A stretch of 64,000 nt of DNA from Bacteroidota bacterium (GCA_005772895.1 SXIH01000013.1:1-64000), one strand, 5' to 3'; counted from the stretch's first letter, positions 18,491-27,103 are shown. Numbers and translations: made by a program. Notes: a model not told the origin generated them from the sequence alone.

Positions 18491-19220
18491 GAATAAAACA
18501 ATTTTAGTGACTGGTGCTACTTCTGGAATTGGAAGAGCAACAGCGCAATTGTGTGATTCTTTGGGCGCTAATATTATTATTACTGGTCGTAATGCTAATG
18601 AACTAAATAAAACAAAGACCTTACTAAAAAATAAAACAGATTCAATTATTGCCGACTTATCAAAGGATGAAGAAATCAACCAACTGATTGCAAAAATTTC
18701 TGCTGTTGATGGCTTTGTGCATTGTGCGGGAATCATCAATCCACTTCCAATAAAATTTTTAAAATCAAAACACATTGATGAACTTTTTAAAATAAATTTT
18801 TCATCGGCTGTATTGATGTGTAGTGGCTTGCTATCTGCAAAAAAAATAAAAGATGAAGCTTCTGTAGTTTTTATTTCATCCATTTCGGCAAACCATCCAT
18901 ACACTGGAGGTTCGCTTTATACTGCATCAAAAGCTGCATTGGAGTCTTTTGCTTTAGGATTGGCATTAGAAACAGCTTCTAAAAAAATTAGAGTTAATAC
19001 AATTGCTCCCGGCTTAGTTAGAACTAAAATTTTGGAGCAAGCAGAACAAATATATTCTAAAGAAGAATTTGCAGAAATTGAAAGTCGTTACCCACTTGGA
19101 ATAAGCGAGCCAATTGATGTTGCAAATACTGCTGTGTTTTTATTAAGTTCTTCATCAAAAAGAATTACGGGAACTGTTATAAAAATGGACGGAGGATTAC
19201 TTTTAAATAGTAAAATATGA
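18477..19220 (+). CDS. FabG-like short-chain dehydrogenase/reductase
   Basis: A 247-residue classical SDR. TGATSGIG at 12-19 binds the NADP(H) cofactor, HCAG stands for the NAAG motif, and the catalytic residues are S135, Y148 and K152 (LYTASKAA). A C-terminal MDGG motif is typical of FabG-like enzymes. It overlaps the upstream ketosynthase by 14 bases and the downstream glycosyltransferase by four (ATGA), so it belongs to the same transcript. Its expected role is NADPH reduction of the 3-oxoacyl-ACP made by the neighbouring ketosynthases to a 3-hydroxyacyl-ACP. A sugar-oxidoreductase role cannot be excluded. Confidence 0.85.
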   Translation: MIELKNKTILVTGATSGIGRATAQLCDSLGANIIITGRNANELNKTKTLLKNKTDSIIADLSKDEEINQLIAKISAVDGFVHCAGIINPLPIKFLKSKHIDELFKINFSSAVLMCSGLLSAKKIKDEASVVFISSISANHPYTGGSLYTASKAALESFALGLALETASKKIRVNTIAPGLVRTKILEQAEQIYSKEEFAEIESRYPLGISEPIDVANTAVFLLSSSSKRITGTVIKMDGGLLLNSKI

Positions 19221-20134
19221 GCACAAATTACAGCATAGTTATTCCGGTTTATTGTTCCGAAAATGCACTTGAGAAAGTACATCAGAGCCTTGTTGCTTTT
19301 TTTGAAAATAAATATTCCTATGAAATAATTTTTGTAGATGATTGCAGCACTGATAATAGCTGGGAGGTATTAAAAAAGATAAAACAGACTGCCAAGAATA
19401 CAACCATCATTCGTTTAAGTAAAAATTTCGGTCAGCATGGCGCTACTGTTTGTGGCTTCAAACATGCCAAAGGAGATTTTGTAATTACAATTGATGACGA
19501 CTTAGAAGTACATCCATCAGAAATTCAAAAATTAATAGACAATCAAAAAAATACAAATGCTGATTTGGTTTATGGATTGTATAAAAAGCAAAATCAACCT
19601 TTTTTCAGAGGAATATTTTCCGGAGCCTACAAAATGTTGGCAAAGCTTGAAGGCCCGCAAAAAGGGAAAGGCAGCAGTTTCAGATTATTAAAAAAATCAT
19701 TGGCTGATAAACTGGTACATAATCACAAACAATTTGTTTTTATTGATGAATTGTGTTTGTGGTATACAAAAAAATTAGCCTTTGTAGATGTAAATGCCAA
19801 TCCTGATTATATTTTAAAGCAACGTTATAAAGTAGCTGGATTGTTTAAGATGACTACTACTATCATCATGTTTTCTTCTACATTACCATTAAAGTTGGTA
19901 ACATATGTAGGATTTAGTTTGGCAACAATCAACTTTATTGTTGGTATTTATTACTTAATAAAAAAATTCTTCTTAAAAATTGAAGTGGAAGGATATACTT
20001 CCTTGATAGTTAGTATTCTCTTTTCTACAGGTATTATTATTTTCTGCATTGGAATTGTTGCACAATATATAAGTCAGGTGCTTAAATCATTAAACAATGC
20101 TCCTTCCTATAACGAAGACGAAATAATATGCTAA
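19217..20134 (+). CDS. Family 2 glycosyltransferase, polyprenyl-phosphate type (ArnC/GtrB-like)
   Basis: A 305-residue protein with an N-terminal GT-A domain: SIVIPVYCSENAL, FVDDCSTDNSW, KNFGQHGA and the metal-binding TIDDDLEVHP. Two hydrophobic segments near the C-terminus (about 235-255 and 265-290) match the membrane anchor of ArnC, GtrB and DPM1-like enzymes, which load a sugar onto undecaprenyl phosphate at the inner membrane face. It overlaps the SDR and the GNAT gene by a few bases each. This is the clearest link between the acyl-building genes and a sugar or lipid carrier. The sugar donor is unknown. Confidence 0.85.
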   Translation: MSTNYSIVIPVYCSENALEKVHQSLVAFFENKYSYEIIFVDDCSTDNSWEVLKKIKQTAKNTTIIRLSKNFGQHGATVCGFKHAKGDFVITIDDDLEVHPSEIQKLIDNQKNTNADLVYGLYKKQNQPFFRGIFSGAYKMLAKLEGPQKGKGSSFRLLKKSLADKLVHNHKQFVFIDELCLWYTKKLAFVDVNANPDYILKQRYKVAGLFKMTTTIIMFSSTLPLKLVTYVGFSLATINFIVGIYYLIKKFFLKIEVEGYTSLIVSILFSTGIIIFCIGIVAQYISQVLKSLNNAPSYNEDEIIC

Positions 20135-20739
20135 TCCTTGAGCAATATGGCGTTCGGCTTGTGAGGGTACAAGAGAAAGACATTGAGCTTATTCGTACTT
20201 GGAGAAATCAACCTGATGTTGCAGGCTTTATGGAATACCGTAAACACATTACATCTGAGGAACAAAAAATCTGGTTCCGTTCCATCAACAACAAAAATAA
20301 CTACTATTTTATTATTGAGTATGAGGGCAAGCAAGTCGGACTTATCAATTCAAAAAATTACGATCCAAAAGTTGGATTTGGTGAAGGAGGAATTTTCATT
20401 AGTGATAAAGAATACATCAATTCATTTGCTGCAGTATTCGCAAGTTTGTGTTTATTGAACTTTATGTTTGAGAAACTAGGTGTTTCACAAGTTTCCAGAG
20501 TCAGAGTACTAAAAAACAATGAACGTGCTATTCAATACAATAAATTACTGGGGTATAAACTTATGCCCGGACAAGAAGAAATAGAAAATCAATTGTATGA
20601 ATTACATATAAGTGATTACAAAACAATTGGCGGAAAACTTAATAAAACTGCAACTCTCCTGAGTGGTGGAAATTCAGAATTAAAATATAAAGGTGAAGTT
20701 TGTGATGAGAATATGGAGGCGATAAATGCTTTGCTCTAA
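20128..20739 (+). CDS. GNAT-family N-acyltransferase, amino-sugar type
   Basis: A 203-residue GNAT protein. The start LRVRVQEKDIELIRTWRN-like region followed by EEQKIWFRSI resembles the RimJ/PseH group that N-acetylates nucleotide-linked amino sugars. An acyl-CoA-binding loop is expected around FASLCLLNFMFEKLGV, followed by RVLKNNERAIQYNKLLGY, the usual GNAT motif-B ending. Beyond about residue 155 there is a short extra tail. It overlaps the glycosyltransferase by seven bases and meets the convergent hydroxylase gene with a four-base overlap. In this context it may transfer the custom acyl group from the ACP to an amino sugar, but acetyl-CoA is the default expectation. Confidence 0.78.
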   Translation: MLILEQYGVRLVRVQEKDIELIRTWRNQPDVAGFMEYRKHITSEEQKIWFRSINNKNNYYFIIEYEGKQVGLINSKNYDPKVGFGEGGIFISDKEYINSFAAVFASLCLLNFMFEKLGVSQVSRVRVLKNNERAIQYNKLLGYKLMPGQEEIENQLYELHISDYKTIGGKLNKTATLLSGGNSELKYKGEVCDENMEAINALL

Positions 20740-21422
20740 TCCTTAAAACTTTCCAAAGGAAAAACTCCTTTTTTAAAAGCTTCAATCCATTCTTCTTTCG
20801 ATTTCATCGACAAAAGAAAAGGGTCATCAATATGATCAATTTTGTATTTTGAAATTTCGTGAGCAGTATAACCCCAAAGTGGATTAGGAATATCAAACAT
20901 TAAAACCACTCTTCGTTTATCAGATTTATTCCATGCTTCGTGTTCAAATGAATCATCAAAAATCATTAGTTCACCTTCTTTCCAATGCTTGACTTGATCT
21001 CCAACCCTCAATGCACAAAGCTCTTCATCGGGAACAATTAAGGGAATGTGACAACGCAAAACCATACGTGAATAACCTTTATGAGGCAAAACGTGCGTAT
21101 GCGGATTCATATAGGAATAATCGCAAGAAAGAATTTCAGGAATTGAATAAACAAGTTCTGCTGTCTTAGGACACAATTTTGCATTTTGTGGAAGCTTCAT
21201 ATTGAAAAAAATAAATGAAAATACTTTCCATGCTTTGTGTTGCTCCGATTTTACATAATGCGGAAAAGTGTTCATCCATTGATTTTCTTTGCCCGCTTCA
21301 ATAATATCAATCAACTCCTTTCGAATAACAGCAAAATTATCCACTAAAGGCTTCAAATACGAAAACTGAGCAGTATCATAAAAGAATTTAGGATTTTTAT
21401 TTGTAAATTCGAATTCAGACAT
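20736..21422 (-). CDS. Aspartyl/asparaginyl beta-hydroxylase-family 2OG oxygenase (1 of 3)
   Basis: A 228-residue Fe(II)/2-oxoglutarate oxygenase of the AspH/LpxO family. Conserved positions follow the AspH spacing: H114 (PHKGYSR) and H161 (FEHEAWN) as iron ligands, R123 and H125 (RCHIPL) and R171 as 2-oxoglutarate contacts. Family members hydroxylate peptidyl Asp/Asn or, in LpxO, lipid A acyl chains. The substrate here is unknown. It is the only one of the three on the minus strand. It is divergent from the second copy across 43 bases and converges with the GNAT gene. It lacks the WYxxxxxxxxYxGxxPxF start shared by the other two copies. Confidence 0.85.
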   Translation of the reverse strand: MSEFEFTNKNPKFFYDTAQFSYLKPLVDNFAVIRKELIDIIEAGKENQWMNTFPHYVKSEQHKAWKVFSFIFFNMKLPQNAKLCPKTAELVYSIPEILSCDYSYMNPHTHVLPHKGYSRMVLRCHIPLIVPDEELCALRVGDQVKHWKEGELMIFDDSFEHEAWNKSDKRRVVLMFDIPNPLWGYTAHEISKYKIDHIDDPFLLSMKSKEEWIEAFKKGVFPLESFKD

Positions 21423-21442
21423 TTGAGAATATTTATCTTTAA

Positions 21443-21450
21443 CAAATATA
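21443..21450 (-). promoter_or_regulatory. Predicted -7 element for the first beta-hydroxylase gene
   Basis: Reading the minus strand gives TATATTTG, a perfect TAnnTTTG match, 20 bases before the start codon of the 20736-21422 gene. A weaker plus-strand element (TATCTTTA at 21434-21441) faces the other way, so this 43-base gap may be a divergent promoter. Confidence 0.5.
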
Positions 21451-21465
21451 ATAAATTAAGAGTTG

Positions 21466-22209
21466 ATGCAAAAGGCTTGGTACAATATATATAACGTACA
21501 TGACGAATATCATGGTTCTGAACCACCTTTTGCCGAACCTAAAGAATTCCGTTGGACCAAAGAGTTTGAAGAAAATCACGAAGCAATATATGCTGAATTA
21601 AAAGAATATCTTAAATCCCACAACCTGATTGGATATTTTATCAAGTCGATGGTTTCCAGAGAAAATAGTTGGAAAACAATTCCTCTAAGAACATGGGGAA
21701 TTCAGCAATTTAAAAACCAAAAACATTTCCCGATTACCTATTCCATTATTCAAAAATATCCTGAGATTACTTCTTCTTCGTTTAATTTATTAGAAGCAAA
21801 AAGCAAAATTCATCCTCATTTGGGCGACACGAATGCTATTTACAGATGTCATTTAGGGCTTGATATTCCTGCAGGCTTACCCGATTGTGCTTTTAGAGTA
21901 AAAGAAGAAATTCGTCCATGGCAAAACGGAAAATGGTTAATGTTTATAGATTCATATAATCACGAAGCATATAATAATTCAGATAAAAATCGTTTCATTT
22001 TTGTGGTAGATATTTTACGCGATGAATTTAAAAACGAGAAAGAAAAAGTTTGTGCAACTGTTATGACATCTCTTTTTTTACAAAAGAGATGGCAGAAATA
22101 CCCCTTCTTAAAAAAATTATCTCCGGGAAGCATTAAGTTTTTAGCAAAATGCTTACATCCGTTTACACGCTTTGCAATTGTATGTGTTAATCTATTTAAA
22201 GTATACTGA
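21466..22209 (+). CDS. Aspartyl/asparaginyl beta-hydroxylase-family 2OG oxygenase (2 of 3)
   Basis: A 247-residue AspH/LpxO-family oxygenase, counted from the ATG at 21466; the TTG directly before it is also in frame. The iron and 2-oxoglutarate residues are intact: H118 (HPHLGD), R127, H129 (RCHLGL), H166 (YNHEAY) and R176. The N-terminal WYNIYNVHDEYHGSEPPF pattern recurs in the next gene, so these two arose by duplication. The C-terminal 45 residues are basic and partly hydrophobic and may sit at the membrane. It overlaps the third copy by one base (TGATG), so the two are translationally coupled. The substrate is unknown; an acyl chain or a carrier-bound amino acid is plausible from the context. 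Confidence 0.83.
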   Translation: MQKAWYNIYNVHDEYHGSEPPFAEPKEFRWTKEFEENHEAIYAELKEYLKSHNLIGYFIKSMVSRENSWKTIPLRTWGIQQFKNQKHFPITYSIIQKYPEITSSSFNLLEAKSKIHPHLGDTNAIYRCHLGLDIPAGLPDCAFRVKEEIRPWQNGKWLMFIDSYNHEAYNNSDKNRFIFVVDILRDEFKNEKEKVCATVMTSLFLQKRWQKYPFLKKLSPGSIKFLAKCLHPFTRFAIVCVNLFKVY

Positions 22210-22922
22210 TGGAAAGCACTAAAAAATGGTATTCGTTTGCCGAAAATGGCGCTTACAAAGGACCTGAACCCAATTTTTTTGATATTCAAAACAAAAAATG
22301 GGTTGCACTTTTTGAAAACAATTACGAAATTATTTTAAAAGAGTTTAGTAAACTAGTTGAATCAAAAGACAAGAATATTATTCCCTACATGAATAAATCG
22401 CTTGCCAGTAAAGCAGAAAACTGGACGATTTTCCCTTTATATGTCTGGGGCAAAAAGAAAAAAGAGAATTGCGAAAAATGTCCGGAGACAACAAAAATAA
22501 TTGAAAGTATACCTGCGATGACACACGCATCGTTTTCCATATTAAATGCAAACACTTCCATAAAACCACATTTTGGCGATAGTAATGTAATGTACAGATG
22601 TCATTTTACATTAAATTGCAAAAATGGCTTGCCTGAAATCGGAATGAGAGTTGGTAACGAACAAATTACTTGGAAGAATGGGGAAATTTTTGCTTTCTGC
22701 GATGCTTACGAACACGAAGTTTGGAACAAGACAGAAAATGAACGCTGGATTCTAATTATTGATATTTTACGGGAAGAATTCGAAAACGACAAAAAACAAA
22801 TTTGTGCGGAAGTAAATGCTACATTGTGGTGGCAGTTAAACTTTCAGAATTTTTATTTTTTGAAACATTTTCCAGCTTGGGCAAGGAAGATTGTGATGAA
22901 GGTGACTTCTTGGTTCTTTTGA
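22209..22922 (+). CDS. Aspartyl/asparaginyl beta-hydroxylase-family 2OG oxygenase (3 of 3)
   Basis: A 237-residue AspH/LpxO-family oxygenase, tandem copy of the preceding gene with a one-base overlap. Key residues are H121 (KPHFGD), R130, H132 (RCHFTL), H169 (YEHEVWN) and R179, all at the family spacing. The region 84-92 carries a CEKC pair absent from the second copy. The C-terminus ends in a hydrophobic, basic stretch. Keeping three intact paralogues implies three different substrates or positions. It converges with the halogenase-like gene, with a repeat-rich gap of 147 bases between them. Confidence 0.83.
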   Translation: MESTKKWYSFAENGAYKGPEPNFFDIQNKKWVALFENNYEIILKEFSKLVESKDKNIIPYMNKSLASKAENWTIFPLYVWGKKKKENCEKCPETTKIIESIPAMTHASFSILNANTSIKPHFGDSNVMYRCHFTLNCKNGLPEIGMRVGNEQITWKNGEIFAFCDAYEHEVWNKTENERWILIIDILREEFENDKKQICAEVNATLWWQLNFQNFYFLKHFPAWARKIVMKVTSWFF

Positions 22923-22945
22923 GAAGATTTCGTTTTCTCAACTAG

Positions 22946-22975
22946 GAGATTCCGTGTCGTAGCACGGGATGACAG
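22946..22975. repeat. Dispersed short repeat, CCGTG hairpin type
   Basis: Contains CCGTG-TCGTAG-CACGG, a short hairpin followed by GATGACAG. This sequence type recurs widely in intergenic regions of Bacteroidota genomes (from memory). It lies just after the third beta-hydroxylase gene. Confidence 0.5.
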
Positions 22976-23003
22976 TTAAGAGATGGTTAATCACATTAAG
23001 AAC

Positions 23004-23043
23004 GTCATTGCGAGTCCCGCATTTTCGCGGGATGTGGCAATCT
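23004..23043. repeat. Dispersed GTCATTGCGAG...GGCAATCT repeat
   Basis: Imperfect palindrome with outer halves ATTGCGAG and GTGGCAAT around a CCCGC-ATTTT-GCGGG-like core. It lies between convergent genes and could stop transcription in both directions. The repeat family is known to me as a common interspersed unit in Bacteroidota genomes. Confidence 0.55.
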
Positions 23044-23069
23044 CTCACGAACGAGCAGACAAAGGTCAA

Positions 23070-24461
23070 TTACTCAAAAGCCTTATGATCAAACTCAATT
23101 TCATGTGTCATTTCACCATACATTTCTTCAAACTCTTCTCCACAACTTTGTGGCAAAGCACTATGAGCATGATCAATTAAGTTTTCAAATTTTGCTAAGG
23201 TTTTTTGGTCTTTCACTAAATCAATAAATTCACTGTATTTATCATAATTATTGAAAAAATCACCTGCAAGCAAATAGTGGAAAATTGAATATGCACCTTC
23301 GAATTTCTTAAACATTAAAAGCCCCTCAGGAGTTCCCATTGTTGAAAAATTAAGCGCATCAGGCGTATAAAATAATCGAATAAATTTTTCTAACAACTTA
23401 ACACCACCATTAATTTTAGTATATGCCTTCATCATTTCTTTCGTACCATTTTCACCAGTAAGCTTTTCATAAATAGCATCAGAAACCAATTCCGCACTGT
23501 GCATTCCAACATAAATTCCACTAGAGAAAATAGGATCTAAAAATGCTCCTGCATCACCTACTAACGCAAAATTATCGCCATACTTTTTTTCACAGTAGTA
23601 CGAATAATCACCAGCCATTGCAACTTTATGTTCCATTTTCGCATTCTTTAATACGCTGGTATACAAATAAGATTCAGCAAGCTCTTCCAAATAAAAATCT
23701 TTTTTCCAATCTTCTGAATTTTGAAACTTCTTCTTTTTCTCTTTTACATGGTCGTTATTTACAACAACACCAATACTCAAGTGATCTTTACTTACAGGAA
23801 TCACCCACATCCATCCTTTTTTTTCACCGCCTAAATAAATAATTTTAATAACTCCTTCATTCAAAGAATTATCATATTCATTATTAGTCCAATGCGACCA
23901 TGTAGCAACTCTATCTAAATCGGAGTATGATTTTTTTACACCTAATTTTCTTCCCAAAAAAGTACTTTGCCCACTTGCATCAATAATAAATTTCGACTCA
24001 AATTTTTCTTCTTTACCATCTGCATCTGTAGCAAAAACTTCTACAATTTTATCTGCTCTATCTAATACAACATTTTTTACCATATACTGTTCACGAACTT
24101 CAGCACCTTTATCTTTACTATTATCTAACAACAGTTTATCAAAAGCAGAACGAATAACATGAAAAGCAAGATAACTTTCGTCTTTAATAACACTTTTAAA
24201 ACACCACAATGATCTATTGATTCCATCCTTAGCTTCGAAACTAACACCAGGTTTACGAGTAGAAATTTTTCGCATTCCTTCAATTAATCCTTGTCTATTT
24301 AATAAATCATAGGAAATAGGAATTAAAGATTCTCCAACGTGCTCTCTTGGAAACAATTCTTTTTCTAACAACAAAACACTCAAGCCTTTTTGAGCCAAAA
24401 GTGTGGCAGAAGTAGAACCAGAAGGTCCTCCGCCAATAATAATGACATCGTATAGTTTCAT
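23070..24461 (-). CDS. FAD-dependent halogenase-like monooxygenase (PltA/CmlS type)
   Basis: A 463-residue flavoprotein. GGGPSG at 10-15 binds FAD and GESLIP follows at 43-48. A Lys at 70 sits in RKPGVSF, where phenol and pyrrole halogenases keep their catalytic lysine. WMWVIP at 217-222 matches the halogenase signature WxWxIP, and GDAGAFLDPIFSSG at 302-315 is the second FAD motif. It ends a minus-strand set of carrier, adenylation enzyme and dehydrogenase, where Plt-type clusters place the enzyme that chlorinates pyrrolyl-S-carrier. Related flavoproteins also act as hydroxylases or reductases, so halogenation is a strong inference, not proof. No flavin reductase is nearby; a general cellular one could serve. 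Confidence 0.78.
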   Translation of the reverse strand: MKLYDVIIIGGGPSGSTSATLLAQKGLSVLLLEKELFPREHVGESLIPISYDLLNRQGLIEGMRKISTRKPGVSFEAKDGINRSLWCFKSVIKDESYLAFHVIRSAFDKLLLDNSKDKGAEVREQYMVKNVVLDRADKIVEVFATDADGKEEKFESKFIIDASGQSTFLGRKLGVKKSYSDLDRVATWSHWTNNEYDNSLNEGVIKIIYLGGEKKGWMWVIPVSKDHLSIGVVVNNDHVKEKKKKFQNSEDWKKDFYLEELAESYLYTSVLKNAKMEHKVAMAGDYSYYCEKKYGDNFALVGDAGAFLDPIFSSGIYVGMHSAELVSDAIYEKLTGENGTKEMMKAYTKINGGVKLLEKFIRLFYTPDALNFSTMGTPEGLLMFKKFEGAYSIFHYLLAGDFFNNYDKYSEFIDLVKDQKTLAKFENLIDHAHSALPQSCGEEFEEMYGEMTHEIEFDHKAFE

Positions 24462-24503
24462 AAATTTAGTAGTTTGAAGTAGTAAAGCTAAAATACAAAA
24501 TAT

Positions 24504-25652
24504 TTACAGTCCAAGCAAACGAGAAATAATGTTTCGTTGAATGTCGGATGTGCCTGAATATACGGTACTTCCAAGCGCATCTCTCACAATTCTTTCAATA
24601 CTATATTCTGTCATGTAGCCATTTCCGCCAAAAATTTGCATAGTATCTATTGCAGAAGAAACAAATGCTTCACTCACAAAAAGTTTGGCTGAAGCAGCAT
24701 GAATCATGTTCTCTTTATTTTTTTCTAAACCGGTTGCTGCTTTATAAGTAAGTAAAGAAGCTGCTTCTAATTGCACTTTCATATTTGCAATACGATGTGC
24801 GATGGCTTGCTTTTTTCCGATGACTTCATTACCCGATTTACGGTTTTGAACATAGTCAATCGATTTTTCTAACAACTTACGCATCGTGCCAACGTGACAA
24901 GCTGCAATTCCTGTACGCTCCCACTCCATCGAATGATTAAAAACTGTTGCTCCACCTCCAACTCCTCCTATAATATCTTCTTCAGAAACAAATACACTCT
25001 CAAATATCACTTCCGAAATACCGGAAGTGCGCAAGCCCATTTTTTCATATTTCTGTCCTACTGAATATCCTTTTGCATTTTTATCTACTATGAAAGCAGT
25101 TATTCCGCCATAATAGCCTTTGCTTTCATCGGTAAGTGCATAAACTAAAATTAAATCTCCAACCGGACCATTAGAACAAAATGTTTTGCTTCCGTTAATC
25201 AAAAAACCATTTTCGTGTTTTTTTGCAGTGGTTTTAATATTAAAAACATCTGATCCCGATTCACTTTCTGTCATTGCATTCACAGCAATTTTTTTTCCGT
25301 TGCATAAGTCAGGCAAATACTTTTTCTTTTGATTTTCGTTTCCGTATTTCCAAATTGGAACGACACAAGCGAGCAAATGAGCGCATATTGAAAAGTTCAA
25401 CCCGCCATCATCGGAGCCATATCCGAGGGCTTCCAATGCTAAAACAGATGAAACAGGATCCAAACCAGCTCCGCCAAATTTTTCTTCAACAGGTAAGCCC
25501 ATTAATTTATGTTCAGCACATTTTTTCCACAGCTCAGGTAAAAACTGTTGATTTCGATCACGCTCAATAATATTATTATTCAGTTGTTTTTGAGCAAAAC
25601 CAATAATGTTTTCCTGAATAAGCTTTTGCTCTGTTGTTAAGGAAAGTTCCAT
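24504..25652 (-). CDS. Acyl-CoA dehydrogenase-family oxidase (prolyl-carrier dehydrogenase, PltE-like)
   Basis: A 382-residue flavoprotein of normal acyl-CoA dehydrogenase length, with MTESESGSD and the C-terminal IFGGNGYMTEY motif. The usual MCAD-type glutamate near the C-terminus is absent (YSGTSD in place of YEGT). A glutamate at 245 (EWERTG) occupies the isovaleryl-CoA-dehydrogenase-like position instead. Its start overlaps the adenylation gene's stop by one base (TAATG). Next to a carrier and a proline-type adenylation enzyme, the expected job is FAD-linked oxidation of L-prolyl-S-carrier to pyrrolyl-2-carboxyl-S-carrier, as in PltE, PigA and Bmp3. A general acyl-CoA oxidation role is the alternative. 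Confidence 0.8.
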   Translation of the reverse strand: MELSLTTEQKLIQENIIGFAQKQLNNNIIERDRNQQFLPELWKKCAEHKLMGLPVEEKFGGAGLDPVSSVLALEALGYGSDDGGLNFSICAHLLACVVPIWKYGNENQKKKYLPDLCNGKKIAVNAMTESESGSDVFNIKTTAKKHENGFLINGSKTFCSNGPVGDLILVYALTDESKGYYGGITAFIVDKNAKGYSVGQKYEKMGLRTSGISEVIFESVFVSEEDIIGGVGGGATVFNHSMEWERTGIAACHVGTMRKLLEKSIDYVQNRKSGNEVIGKKQAIAHRIANMKVQLEAASLLTYKAATGLEKNKENMIHAASAKLFVSEAFVSSAIDTMQIFGGNGYMTEYSIERIVRDALGSTVYSGTSDIQRNIISRLLGL

Positions 25653-27103
25653 TAGGCCAATTGTTTTAATTTCTGATAATCAACTTTATTGCTTGATGTC
25701 TGCGGCAAGTCCTCAACAAAAATAAAATCGTTGGGAACCATATACGAAGGTAAGTGATTCATGCAATATTCCTTCATTTTTATGACTGATTTTTCCTGCC
25801 CGTTTCTTAAAACCACAAAAGCAGTAATTGTCATTTGCTCTTCCGAATCAATCTTTCCAACAACAGCATTTATAACTATATCGGAATGCTTGCTCAATGC
25901 TGTTTCTATCTCATCTAATTCAATTCGATAGCCATTTCTCTTTACCATTCTATCTCTTCTTCCCCTAAAAACATAATTTCCATTTCCATCCACATCAACT
26001 AAATCTCCTGTTTTATACCATACTTTATCATTTTCAGTATAAAAAGAATCTTTCTCAGGAACATTCCAATATCCAAACATCACTCCTGCTCCGTTAATCA
26101 ATAGCTCATCTTCTATTACACAGCTTTGATAATGCTCACAAATTTTTCCAATCGGAATGCTTGTTTCAATATTTTCGGGTAATTTGAAATACGTACAAAC
26201 GTTTGTTTCTGTTGGTCCGTATAGATTATAATAAACCGCAGCAGAAACTTTTTTCTTTAATGAAATGAATTTAGTTATAGGAAAAACTTCCCCTGCAAAT
26301 AAAATCAATCTCAAATTATCATACTTATACTTTTCCATTTTGCCATACTCCGAAAGCATAGTTAAGATAGAGGGAGTAGAATACCAAATACTAATTTTTT
26401 GTTCGGAGATTAATTGTGCAAGCAACAATGGCTGCTTGGCAGCTTCTTCTTTAATAAGAACCAAAGTTGCTCCATGCTTTATTGAAACATATAAATCAAA
26501 AATAGAAAGATCAAAATGAAAAGGTGCATGCGATGAAAAACAATCATCCGATTTTGGAGAAAATGTGTTTGAGCTCCAATTTATGAATTCAAGAGCACCT
26601 TCATTGGAATACATAACACCCTTGGGATTACCGGTTGAACCGGAAGTATAAAGAACATAGGCTAGATCTTCTGGTGATTTTTTTAAGGTTGTTTTATTAT
26701 TTTTTGCAAGAATTAAATTATTGCCAATTTCTGCAACAAAGGAAAATTCATTTTTAAAACTTTCGAATAATTCTTTTGTAAGAATGATGGCAGAAACCTC
26801 ACAATTTTCAATAATGAATTTATTACGCTCAATGGGAGAAGTATAATCTACAGGTAAGTAAGCTGCTCCCGTTTTTAATATTCCGAAAATGGAAGCTACA
26901 AACTCAATGGATTTGGGAGCACAAATAGCAACACGATTTTCTTCTGAAACATCAATTGAATCAAGAAGTTGTTTGATTTGATTAGCTGCAGAATTTAATT
27001 CCTGATAGCTAATCTTCTTTTCCTGAAATATTAATGAAGTTTTATCCGGAAATTGTTCTGCCGAATTTTCAAGAAGCTGATATAGCTTGTTTACCTTATG
27101 CAT
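25652..27103 (-). CDS. Stand-alone NRPS-type adenylation enzyme, probable L-prolyl-AMP ligase
   Basis: A 483-residue free-standing adenylation domain with all core motifs: YTSGSTGNPKG (152-162), FDLS (197-200), YGPTE (295-299), YKTGDL (363-368), GRRDRMVKRNGYRIE (381-395) and LPSYMVP (451-457). Aligning to GrsA by eye gives the pocket residues D198, L199, F202, Y241, L268, A270, L294, V302, C303 and K473. As I recall it, the prolyl-PCP ligase code (PltF, RedM, CloN4) is DLLYLALVCK, which differs at one position; this should be verified. It would load L-proline onto the small carrier, whose gene overlaps it by eight bases. No condensation or thioesterase domain is attached. Confidence 0.83.
   Translation of the reverse strand: MHKVNKLYQLLENSAEQFPDKTSLIFQEKKISYQELNSAANQIKQLLDSIDVSEENRVAICAPKSIEFVASIFGILKTGAAYLPVDYTSPIERNKFIIENCEVSAIILTKELFESFKNEFSFVAEIGNNLILAKNNKTTLKKSPEDLAYVLYTSGSTGNPKGVMYSNEGALEFINWSSNTFSPKSDDCFSSHAPFHFDLSIFDLYVSIKHGATLVLIKEEAAKQPLLLAQLISEQKISIWYSTPSILTMLSEYGKMEKYKYDNLRLILFAGEVFPITKFISLKKKVSAAVYYNLYGPTETNVCTYFKLPENIETSIPIGKICEHYQSCVIEDELLINGAGVMFGYWNVPEKDSFYTENDKVWYKTGDLVDVDGNGNYVFRGRRDRMVKRNGYRIELDEIETALSKHSDIVINAVVGKIDSEEQMTITAFVVLRNGQEKSVIKMKEYCMNHLPSYMVPNDFIFVEDLPQTSSNKVDYQKLKQLA

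Noticed and set aside
23543-23842. 99-residue His/Leu-rich plus-strand open frame opposite the halogenase-like gene
   Set aside because: It is antisense to a well-conserved flavoprotein, and its composition reflects the reverse complement of Lys/Glu codons.
24504-25652. Acyl-CoA dehydrogenase considered as part of fatty-acid degradation
   Set aside because: It overlaps an adenylation gene and sits in a carrier-protein operon with no other beta-oxidation gene, so a carrier-bound substrate is more likely.
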